Assembly (NCBI GenBank): GCA_900088475.1
Contig: FLMG01002862.1
Span: 1 to 15,004 of the forward strand
Source: Hyphochytrium catenoides
Taxonomy: Eukaryota; Sar; Hyphochytriomycetes; Hyphochytriales; Hyphochytriaceae
DNA: 15,004 bases
Reading direction: 5' to 3'
Below, one piece after another: positions 1 to 9,945 of this stretch. Position numbers and translations under genes: made by a program. The notes under the pieces were generated by a model, which ran no database searches, was not told the origin of the DNA, and saw only the letters and a list, made by a program, of their open reading frames with translations. Each line of letters begins with the position of its first letter. Position 1 is the stretch's first letter.

Positions 1-20
1 AGAGAGAGAGAGAGAGAGAG
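1..20. repeat. (AG)10 microsatellite
   Basis: Ten perfect AG units at the window edge, so the full tract may be longer. It is the only pure long dinucleotide tract in the window that is purine on the plus strand; all large intronic tracts are CT on that strand. Confidence 0.95.
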
Positions 21-254
21 ACAGAAAGAAGACAGAGTCGCTGCGCTCGCGGCACTCTTGTTCAAGCTCTGGATGGTCTGGCTTCGGAAGCAGAGCTTTT
101 TGCTGTGACACCTTTACCTCATCCTCGCTTGGCCGTGTCCTTCCTTGGTCGAGCTGCAGAGCTTTCTAAATTGCTGTCCTGGTTAGCACTCTTAGAAGAC
201 GGTCAAGGGCATTGGAGGGACGAAGAGATCAGCGATAGAAAGCTAGTGAGCACG
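1..254. other. 5' flank / leader of SMC6 copy 1
   Basis: No gene is visible. It starts with a pure AG dinucleotide tract (1-20). A short upstream ORF begins with ATG at 73 and stops with TGA at 106-108 (11 codons), out of frame with the copy 1 start; if the transcript begins upstream of it, it could dampen translation. The stretch 110-156 is pyrimidine-rich and ends in CTGCAG, so a leader intron acceptor is possible but unproven. I see no convincing TATA box. Confidence 0.4.
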
Positions 255-3200
255 ATGGCTGGCGATGCTGAAGTGTCAGAGACAGAGGAGGCTGTCCTAG
301 GGCAGGAGGAGGTGGATCCAAACTTTACCCAGGATGCCGGGCTTGAGAACAGTCCAGGCAGGAAGCGCCCTCCCTCTGGAGAGGATGAAGGGGAGCCAAG
401 GTAAGCTTTTTATCTTGTCTATGATAAGAACAGACGCAGAGCAAAAGGAAGCCTTATCAAGTTTCTCTCTCTCTCTCTCTTCTCTTACAACCATTAGCCC
501 TGAAGATGGCATTGAAGGACATTCCCCGACAACAAAGGGTAAACAAAAGGCTAAACGTCAGAAAAGGGTGGCGGATGACGAGGAGGAGGGCGAAGACGAG
601 GGAAGGCATCAGTCCGAAGCCGGCATCATCCTGAAGGTCAATGTGCAGAATTTCATGTGCCATCCCAACCTCACTGTGCGAATGAATCGGCACATCAACT
701 TTATTACGGGCCAGAATGGTAGCGGCAAGAGTGCCGTTCTGTGTGCTCTCCAGATCTGCCTGGGAGCTAGTGGTAAGTCACTCTTAGCAGCTCTGGCTGA
801 TGCAGGCGAACCCCACTAGCTATTTCTCAATCTCTCATTAACTGGTGGTGTCTCTGCAGCGAGAGTCACTCATCGTGGCAAAGGACTTAAGGATCTTATT
901 CGTCACGGCTCTCACCAGCCCGCTTTTGCCAGAGTCACCCTCTCTAACACCGGCAAGTCTTGGCTTCCCTTGCCTCTTCCTCCTCTTACTTAGCCCACTG
1001 ACAATCCTTACCCTCTTTCTTCTCTCTCTGCTGCGACTTCTCGTCATGGTCTTCCCCCTCCCTTCCCCAGGCCCCGATGCCTACAGACCAGACGAGTTTG
1101 GCCCTAAGCTGACAGTAGAGCGGAAGATTCTGCCCTCAGGAACGTCAGAGTACCGGCTGTTGGACCACAATGGTCATTTGGTGTCTAAGAAGCGCTCCGA
1201 CCTGGTTACCATGCTTGATCGCTTCAATATCCAGGTACAGAAGAAGCTCTGCTTACCGTCACACGTGCCCCTCTCTGGATACCTTGGGTGGCGCTCCATC
1301 AACTTAGATACTTTCTACAGGCTCTGAAGTTGGCTGTTCTCTCTCCTGAAACAGATCGATAATCCTTGTGCTGTCCTGGACCAAGAAGAGGCTAAGAAGT
1401 TTTTGAAAGGAGACAACAAGGAGAAGTATTCTTTCTTTCTTCGTGCCACCGATTTGAAGAAGATGAAGGTCACCTACGCTGAGATAGAACATGAGATCGA
1501 AGTAACCCAGACGGTCATGGCACAGCAAGAAGCTAAGCTTGAAACCTTGCGCAAAGAAGTAATGGAGGCGAAGAAGCTTTGTGAGGAGGCGGGTAAAATG
1601 AAAGAGCTAGAAGAGCAGGTAGAAAAGGCCCTGAAGAAGCCTTCCATGACCTGCAGGTCGCACTAATCTGCTTCTTATTCCTAGGTCAACATGCTCAAGA
1701 TTAAGCTGGTGAGAACGCAGCTGAAGGAAGAGGAAGATAAACTAACCGCTCTCAGGGACACACTCCAAAAGGCTCAGGCCAAGTACCAGAGGTACATACT
1801 TCCATCTCCTCTCTCCTCTCGCGAGCACGAGCTAACCTAGATTCTTGGTGATGGCAGCTACCTGTCTGAATATGAAAGACAGAGAGAGGAGGAGCTCATA
1901 GAAAGAGAGAGACTGGAAGCTAAGCAGGCAGAGATGCAGGAGCTCAACCATCAGTATCAAGAACGAAAGGAACAGGAGGACCAGCTTGTCAGAGAAATCC
2001 AGAGACTGAAGAAGCCGATGAGGGAGTTTGAGGTTCGCGATAGATCCTTCCCTTGCATTGTTTATCTTGCTGCTCGTTAACTTAGCCACCACATCCCTTC
2101 AGGCACAACTGAAGGGTTTGGACAAGCGGCTGCAGCAGCAAAAAGCACAGCATAGAGAGGCCATCTCCGAGCTCTCCAGAATCCAAAACGAAGCCTTGAA
2201 TCGGAACAAGGATAGCCAACAGAGGCAGCAAGAATTTCTGCTGAGAGCTGAGGAAGATCTTGCACGCAAGAATAACGAGCACGCCCTGCATATCGAGGTA
2301 GCTCAGCCTCCTCTCTTACAACCCTGTGCTACCAGAAGTCCAACCTCCCCTTACCCTGTCTCCCTGCGTTCCTGCCTTCTTTCTCTCTCTCTTCCCGGTC
2401 CCTTCTCTCCTTCTCTCTCTCGTTCTTTCAATCTCTAACTGTATATCTCTACCTCTCGCTATTCAGGACCGCCAGAGAATTCAGCAAGAACTTGAAGCTA
2501 AAGGGGAGGAGGAGCATCGGTGCAAGGAGATGCTGGAGCAAGCCAATCATCAATACAACCAAGCAAGTGGGAGGCTCAAGGCTTTACAGAGCCAGAGGAC
2601 AAACAAGTAAGATTCTTTAGGTGCCATGAACAAGCTCGTAGCGGTTGTGCTTACACTCTTTTCTCGGCCAGGGCTGCTCTCTTTGGTGCCAGAATGGGTG
2701 CTCTTCTGGAGGCTATTCAAAGAAATATAAGGCGCTTCTCTGCACCTCCGATTGGTCCAATTGGGATGCACGTAAAGCTAGCGGAAAGGAACAAAGACTG
2801 GGTGAGATCAGTTGTCTGTTGGAGTCCAGCAATGATTGATGGCAGCCAGTTGACAGCCATCGCACTTAGGCAAAAGCTATCGAAGCATGTCTCGGCTCCA
2901 CTCTGGCCATGTTTATTGTGCACAGGTCGGAGGACAAGACTCTTATGGATGAATTGCGGCGTCAGGTTCGCACGGCAGAATGACAAGTGCTCTTTATGGT
3001 TCTCATCTTATCCCTTGTACTATCTAGGTTGGCGCCAAGGCTGGTGAGGGAGCTTGTCTGATTGCAAAGAAGGGCGGATCCCGTTACAATCAGCTTCGTC
3101 TGCCTGAGGGCGAGTTAAGGGCAAAGGCCATTGCCCTGCTCATTGACGTTGATAATGACGAAGTCTACAACGCCTTGATTGACCAGACACAAATGGAGAG

Positions 3201-5721
3201 CAAGGTAAGGAAACTCTAGGTTATGCGGCAGCAAGGATCTCTTGGCCTCTGATGCTAGAGCCTGCGAGAAGTTAGTCACTAGGAGAACGAGGAAGAAACG
3301 GCCAGCTCACTTCGCTTCATCCTCACAGCTAGTCTTCCAAAATATCCATGAGCTGCGTGCTATGATGCTTCTGGGCCCAGATGGCCACTTGAAGACGCCG
3401 AAGAATGTTAAAGAAGGCTACGTCCCTGACGGCTCTAAGGTCTACGTCCGTAATGGGAACGACACCTTCGTGGCCTCATGGAATAGAGGTCCCAGTCGGC
3501 TTACCACCAACGTGGAGGATCAGATTGCGGTTCTTGAGGAACAAGTCCAAACAAGTCAGAGGGAAATGGTATGTCTGAACTATTTCCTCTCTCTAACTGT
3601 CTTCCTGGTGAACCATTTAGTCTTCTTCCTCTAACCATTGTCAACGCATGGCATCATTCCTCTCCTGTTTAGAATGTCCACAGGGCCAATCAGCAGGAGA
3701 TCCGTCGAGCTATCAATATGCTAAAGCAGGAACTGGCTGCCGTGAACAAGCTGATCAATGCGGATCTAAAGCAGATTGCTCAAGCAGAGGACAAAATCAA
3801 AGATATAAGGGACGCAGTAGCAGAAGTACGTAGCACTGCTAACCCATGGCACACCAAAGAAAGAGGCCTCTTAGACGCTGTTAGAAACAGAAAAATGGCT
3901 AAGATTACTGGCACTATTGGATCCCCGACAACCATGAAAGACGGGTGAAGGACTAATGTTCCCTCTAATTGACAGGACACTGAGATGGACACCAGCGCCC
4001 TCGAACAGGAGATCCAAGACCACGACAACAAGATTCAGAGTCTCATGGAGAACAGAGAGGCTATAATAGAGAGAATAGAGGCAAAGAAAGCGGAGCTCCT
4101 ACCGTACGAGGTATGCTGTCTTCTGTTATATCTTCTACTCAATGACAGACATACTCATCGGCTCTTGGTCTAGCAACAATTGCAAGCGTTTAGGGGACAA
4201 TCGCACGTGGACCAGTTCCAAGAGGAGCTAGCTAGAGAGCTTGAGGCCATGGGTGAGAAGCTCTCCGATGCCAACAAGAAAACGCAGGTGCTTCACAGAA
4301 AGGCAAATCAGCACAAGGCTAGCGCCGCCAACTTAGAAAAGGAGTTCAGAGCAGGAGAGGTATGGAACCATGCCTGCTTATATGTAGACGATACTCTTCC
4401 TAAAGGTCTGACCTCCGACAGCAAAATCTTCTGGAAGTAAGAGCCAAAACTGAACTCTTGGAAGCGAAGATAGACTATCCCTATGCAGACAAAATAAGAC
4501 TGAAGGAGCCAGCAGCAGATGTAAGATCTGCCCTCCTTATAGCGAAGGTAAGAAGGTAGCTTGTGTGGCAAGCAAAGCCCTATCCTCTGCCTCTCTCACA
4601 TCTTGGCATACTAGAAACGTGTAGAACAGCATCAAGCAAAGTTCAATGTCCTAGATTCGGCCGAGCTGTTCCAGCGTTATGACGATCTCAAGCGTAAGCT
4701 AGAGGTGAAGCAAGATGGCTATGAAAAGGTAGCGATCGGCTCTAGCACCCCTTATGTCTGGGAGTGTTGACTAAGCAAGAACATCCTCCAGGTGAAGTAC
4801 AACTCAACACAGCTGCGGAGTATGATGGACAAGAGGAATGACATGTGGAAGAAGTTCCAAAAGTCTATCAGCACCACCGTCTCGGCCGGCTTCGGTCTCA
4901 CTTTGAGCGAGAAGAATATGTTGGGAAGCATCCAGTTTGACCATAAGAACCAGACTCTGGAGCTCAAGGTCAGCCATTAAGCGCCACATTCTCCTCTCAG
5001 AAAAGGAGAAAACCATGATTTCTAATGCTTTGTCTTAGGTCAACCAGAATGCTCGTTCCTCGACCACTGTAGACAGCGATGTGAAGACACTGTCCGGCGG
5101 AGAGAGGTGAGCACCTTGTGGACGCAAGAAAGGCCCTTCACCTCTACCATCGCCTTGGCTCTCTTTATCGTGCTCTTGCCTTGTTTCTGGTGGTGCTTGC
5201 ATTTGCATTGTGATTAGCCTGAGCATTCGCAATCTCCATTCCTTTCTCGACGACACGTTAACTGTCATTTCTAATGCTGAGCACTATCCGGGCTGCTCTT
5301 GGTCCATTTATTACTTTAGGTCTGCTGTCCAGCTTGCCTTCTTATCAGCCGTTGGCGCGGTCTCCGATTGCCCCTTCCGGATTATGGACGAGTTTGACGT
5401 TTACATGGACAACAAGAACCGAACCACAGCGCTAAACAACCTGGTGGAGATGGGACTCAACAACCCAGGGAAACAGTTCATCTTCATCACACCAAATGAC
5501 ATAAGGTTAGCCATACCTACGCAATGATGGACCCTGTGAGGTGGTAGATAGACTTTGTAACCCTTTTCTTGTGTTACCTCTGCAGCTCGATCGATATGAA
5601 GAAAAGCCCTGAGAAGATTGGCATCGTTAGAATGAGACCGCCTAGGCCAGCTGGACCTTCAGGCACCACCCAGTCAACCATCAACTTCGGCCACGCCCAG
5701 CATGCCGCTCATGAAGATTGA
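255..5721 (+). CDS. SMC6: SMC6 copy 1: Smc5/6 complex ATPase subunit, 22 exons, complete
   Basis: Exons: 255-400, 498-772, 860-952, 1071-1234, 1355-1618, 1685-1791, 1858-2032, 2103-2297, 2467-2606, 2672-2801, 2870-2965, 3028-3204, 3329-3568, 3673-3825, 3976-4110, 4174-4359, 4422-4547, 4615-4728, 4792-4968, 5039-5106, 5320-5505, 5586-5721. They join without a stop into 1160 residues, close to known SMC6 (about 1100). Seen: basic/acidic N-terminal extension (1-90), NFMCH motif (about 100), Walker A GQNGSGKS (120-127), Q-loop in VLDQEEAKKFL (Q236), coiled coil (about 255-525), hinge with PPIGPIG and PKNVKEGYVPDGSKVY (about 530-725), second coiled coil (735-1000), FDHKNQTLEL, signature LSGGER (1049-1054), Walker B with D1077 and E1078, and a tail containing TTQSTINF. 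Family knowledge: SMC6 pairs with SMC5 and Nse proteins in the nucleus, binds DNA and acts in recombinational repair. ATG 255 is the first ATG in its frame. All introns are GT-AG except intron 3 (GC-AG). This copy is closest to canonical SMC6. Exon ends rest on splice motifs and comparison with copy 2. Confidence 0.92.
464..485. repeat. CT-rich microsatellite in intron 1 of SMC6 copy 1
   Basis: A run of CT units in the 3' half of the 97-bp intron 401-497, directly upstream of the acceptor TTACAACCATTAG. It probably serves as the polypyrimidine tract. Confidence 0.85.
953..1070 (+). other. GC-AG intron 3 of SMC6 copy 1
   Basis: The donor reads CACCG|GCAAGT, the classic strong context of a GC donor, and the acceptor is CCTTCCCCAG. 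Splicing here gives N-T-G-P-D-A-Y, matching N-V-G-P-D-A-Y in copy 2, whose donor at the same position is GTAATT, and the N-T-G start in copy 3 (GTGCGG). No GT in the neighbourhood keeps the frame. This is the only non-GT donor I needed in 44 introns. Confidence 0.85.
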
Positions 5722-6333
5722 GCAGCTTCTTCATGGAAGGTCCTTTGAGACTTGAGAGCTATAGAAGCAGAGAGATCTCTTCGCAGTTCAATGTTTATAG
5801 CAAGAGTATATATCTACCACTAAGAAGATTGCCTGTCCTTCTCATGGACTCTCATCATATCAAACAGCGACCTCCCCGGTTGCCAATCGATACCCAGCAA
5901 GCGCAGATCTCCGTCATCTTTCTGAAGATTCAGACGAAGATCTGTGATTCCAGAAAAGAAAGTGACAAAAGAACTTGACTCAAAAAAACTAATGTTCACG
6001 TTTGCCCTACTGATCTTTTGAAATTCTGATTTTCCCGCGCTTTTTTATCGTTCTGAATGGCTTTTTGTGAACTTGTTGCTGTGAAGATTCTGAAGCTTTT
6101 CAATGGCACCAAAAGCTCAATAAAAAGATCTCTGGAAAGTGAGAGCTCTTTGCTGAGGCTCGGCTCGACAGCTGTAGCTGGCCCGGCAAGTTTGCTGGCT
6201 GTACGATGACTAGTAGCAGCTGTCTCTGATGGGTAAGATCGCCTATTGACTCCTAGCGCCAGGTAGCCACCCGATGCCCAACCTTCGCTGTTTTGGATGA
6301 GGGCACGGTGCCAGCAAGAAAGGCAACTCTACG
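5722..6333. other. Intergenic region between SMC6 copies 1 and 2
   Basis: This 612-bp stretch must hold the 3' UTR of copy 1 and the promoter and leader of copy 2. The first 400 bases are AT-richer than the exons. A hexamer AATAAA lies at 6119-6124. Downstream are two CAGCTG palindromes (near 6171 and 6215) of unknown meaning. An open frame at 5718-5978 has no recognisable protein and is taken as 3' UTR. I see no TATA box. Confidence 0.55.
6119..6124 (+). terminator. Candidate polyadenylation signal of SMC6 copy 1
   Basis: AATAAA lies 398 bp after the stop codon of copy 1 and 210 bp before the start codon of copy 2, in an AT-rich stretch. The hexamer is standard in animals; many protists use other signals, so the assignment is tentative. 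Confidence 0.4.
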
Positions 6334-9300
6334 ATGTCTCCACACAGTCTGGCAGAGCATGCTGCGACCTTAGACAATAGAAGAAAGCGCCGGAGTCGGG
6401 AGGATGTCGGAGACAGCCGGGAGTACAAGTAAGTAGCGCACGGAGAGCTGTCTGTGAGGTAGAGAGGAGCCGCGTGGATGCGTAGGCCTCTTATTTGTTG
6501 ACATTATCGCCCCAGCGATGGGAATGAGCCTTCTTCAGATGATGGTGCCCCCGGTTCGGTGCACGGCAGTCCTAAACGAAGGAAAGGACCCGGAGAACTC
6601 ACACCAGAGCCTCCGGAGGCCGGCGTCATTGTGGAGGTCAATGTGCAGAACTTCATGTGCCATGCGAACTTTACGGTTAAGCTGAACCGTCACATTAACT
6701 TCATAACCGGACAAAATGGCAGTGGCAAGAGTGCCATTCTCTGCGCTATCAAGATATGTCTTGGCGCCAGCGGTAAATGTCTTGTACAGAGTCGTGCTAT
6801 CTCAGGCAACCGTCATCTTAGTTATTAGCGCTTTTGTCACCTTTCTTATGTCAGCGAGAGTTACTCATCGAGGAAAAGATCTGAAGAGTCTCATTCGCCA
6901 TGACTCGCCCAACCAGCCTGCCTTTGCCAGGGTCACCCTATGTAACGTCGGTAATTGGTCTTCCGTGTGGGAATACGCTGCCTCGCATGATACATGACCT
7001 TCATCTGCCCACGACGCCAGGCCCTGATGCCTACCGGCCAGAAGAGTTCGGCACCAAGATCATGGTGGAGAGAAAGATCCAGCCCTCGGGGACATCAGAA
7101 TATCGACTACTAGCGCATAACGGGCAGCTGGTGTCCAAGAAGCGAGTTGACCTCATCACTATGCTTGACCGCTTTAACATTCAGGTGAGGCAGCCAAGAG
7201 GACCTACAATGGTATATCTGGAGCGAGAACATCTCAGCCTTAACATAACAACAAGAGAGAGGGGACGGTTAGAGCCCGCCATCACAAAGAACAGAGTGCT
7301 GTTGTCTCAAGTTCTACTTTCTTCTCCATAGATTGATAACCCTTGCGCGGTGCTGGACCAAGAAGAAGCCAAGCTCTTCATCAAGGGTAACAGCAAGGAA
7401 AAATACTCTTTCTTCCTCAGGGCTACCGATATGACGAAGATGCAACTCTTGTATGGAGAGATCGAGAAAGAATGTGCCGTTATGAGAACTGTCATGCAGC
7501 AGCAGGAGAAAAAGATGGAGATACTGGAGAGCGAGGTTGCCGAGGCGCGGCGAGTGTGGAAGGAAGCGGCCAAGATGCAACAGCTGGAGGAGCGGGTTTG
7601 AGTCTGCAGCGACTTTTCTCTCGTTTCACCTCCTAAGAGCTCTCTTTCTAATGGCTGCAGGTTTCTATGCTGACAATCAAGCTTGTACGGACGCAAGTTA
7701 AGGAGGAAGAGGATAAGCTCCAACTGCTTAGAGAAGCCGTGGACAATGCTAGAGATGGTTACCAGCGGTACGCCACATCTATCACAGCTATCGCATGGGA
7801 CGGGACTCTTACAATGAGTCCTTAGTCTGCTGCAGAAATATGAGACGCAGAAAGAGGAAGAATCGGTGGAAAGAGAGAAGCTAGAGGCCAAACAGGCAGA
7901 GCTGCAGGCACTGAATGAGGAGTACGCAGAGAAAAAGGAGCAGGAAGATCTGCTGGCCCGGGAGATTCAAAAGATGAAAGTCCCGATAAGAGAGTTCAAG
8001 GTAGGTTCTCTCTCGAAGGCACATAAAGACGGGAGCTTTGACGAATTTGATGCTTCTGCGGCCCTTCCCTTGGGTGGTAGAGCAAAGTAAAGGACATTGA
8101 TAATAGGATAAGTAAAGCGAAGATGCTCCAGCGAGAGGCGATCACAGAGCTGTCTCGACTGCAAAATGAAGCTCTCAGAGGCGAAAAGGATAAGAAAGAG
8201 AAAGAGCAGAGACTCTTGCTGGAGGCGGAGGAGGAGCTTGAAAGACAGAAGGATCAAAACAAGAAGCATCTTGAGGTCTGTCTTTCTGTTGGACGAGTGG
8301 ACGATGCACATTGACACTACGTCTATGACCTCTACTTTTTTCTGTTGCTTTGCAATTCTTACCACGGCTTTCTGGCTCTCTCTCATATTTGTTCTTCTTC
8401 TCTCTGTTTCCAGGAGCAAAGGGATATTCTTGACCAGCTGGAAGCAAAAGAGGAGGAATATCGACAATGCAAGGAGCAACTGGCAAAAGCTCATGAACAC
8501 TTTCAGAGGTCCTCAGGCAGCTTGCGATCCCTTGAAAGTCAAAGTACCAACAGGTCTGCTGCTTCTATATACATGACTTGTAAGACACGGACCGCAACCT
8601 CTGACATCCCTTTACTCTCGTAGAGCTGCTCTTTTTGGCAGCCGCATGGGGGCCTTGCTGGAAGCTATCAGAACCAATATCCACCGTTTCTCGAGCCCGC
8701 CAATCGGTCCCATTGGATTGTATGTCAAACTGCCTGAGAGTGAGAAGCAATGGGTAGGTGACCAAACTTGTGAGAGGGAAAGACCCCCTTTATCTTTCTT
8801 CTTCCGTAGTGCCGACAATGTAGCAACTGGTGCCTCTCTCTGTCACCCTTGCTCTCTCCTTTTCTTTGTCCGTCTTTCTCTGTCTCTATCCTCCTGCTGA
8901 CCTCCTGCATCTAATCAGGCTACTGCTATTGAGGCTTGCATCGGCAGCACTCTCTCCACCTTTATCATTCAGAGAGCAGAGGATAAGCCACTTATGGACG
9001 AGCTTCGTCGACGGGTAAGGGGTCACAGTATCGAGAGAAGCAAAAAAGTGGAAGGTCCCAACCATACGCGAGTTGACAACCAATCCACGGACAAAAGAAC
9101 TTGTCCGGAATACTGCTTATATGTCGCTGTTTCATCCACACAGGTCGGAGCAAGGGCAGGCGAAGGCAACGTCGTAATTGTTCCCAGAGCCTCAAGCCGC
9201 TATACGCAGCTTCGATTGCCCGAGGGCGAGCTTCGGTCAAGAAGTGTGGCGATGAAGATTGAAGTAGAGAACGACCAAGTATTTAATGCGCTTATAGACC

Positions 9301-9807
9301 AGACAGGGATGGAGGGCAAGGTAAGCGCCACCAACCCTAAGCGGTACAGCTAGGGCAAATCAGGGGAGGATAAAGAGATCAGGGAGAGAGAAAGGAGGAG
9401 AACTCAAAAGTGAACACGGAGAATACCCGGTATGGATGGTTGTCCTGCTAGAACAATAGCTGGTCGGGCAAGGGCTTCAAGATCCCTGCACTGCTTAGCG
9501 AGGACGAAACCTAACCCTTCGCTGTTTGACAGGTGGTCTTCAAGGACATTCACGAGCTGCGTGCCCTCATGCTCTTGGGGCCAGAGGGCAATAAGAGAGC
9601 CCCGAAGAATGTAAGGGAAGGTTATATTCCTGACGGCTCGAAGGTCTACCTCAGGAACGGCAATGATACGTTTGTCTCGGGATGGAGCAAGGGAGCCAGT
9701 CGACTTACAGTCAACGTCGAGGACAGGATCGCGGCTTTGCGGGAAGAAGTCCAAGCCCAACAGGCTGAGATCGTTAGTACATTAATGCTCCCCTGACTGC
9801 GCTACCA

Positions 9808-9856
<49 letters not shown>

Positions 9857-9909
9857 ACTGGCACGCGGTAAATGAGTTACACTCTCTCTCTTTCATTACT
9901 TCTTTGTCG

Positions 9910-9945
<36 letters not shown>

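Noticed and set aside
105-254. Upstream in-frame extension of copy 1
   Set aside because: The frame is open but has no ATG before 255 and its residues do not resemble SMC6; the first ATG is preferred.
2802-3047. Possible frameshift or pseudogene damage in the hinge of copy 1
   Set aside because: A long overlapping frame reads through here, but choosing acceptor TTAG at 2866-2869 restores A-K-A-I-E-A-C in line with copy 2, so the gene is intact.
5718-5978. 86-codon open frame just after the stop of copy 1
   Set aside because: It starts inside the last codons of copy 1 in another frame, lacks any recognisable motif and sits in the expected 3' UTR.
7307-7891. 194-codon open frame on the minus strand
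   Set aside because: It lies antisense to copy 2 exons 5-7, with Ser/Leu/Cys-rich composition typical of reverse-read coiled-coil codons and no recognisable domain.
7967-8500. 177-codon open frame on the minus strand
   Set aside because: It overlaps exons 8 and 9 of copy 2 in antisense and crosses their introns; no family resemblance.
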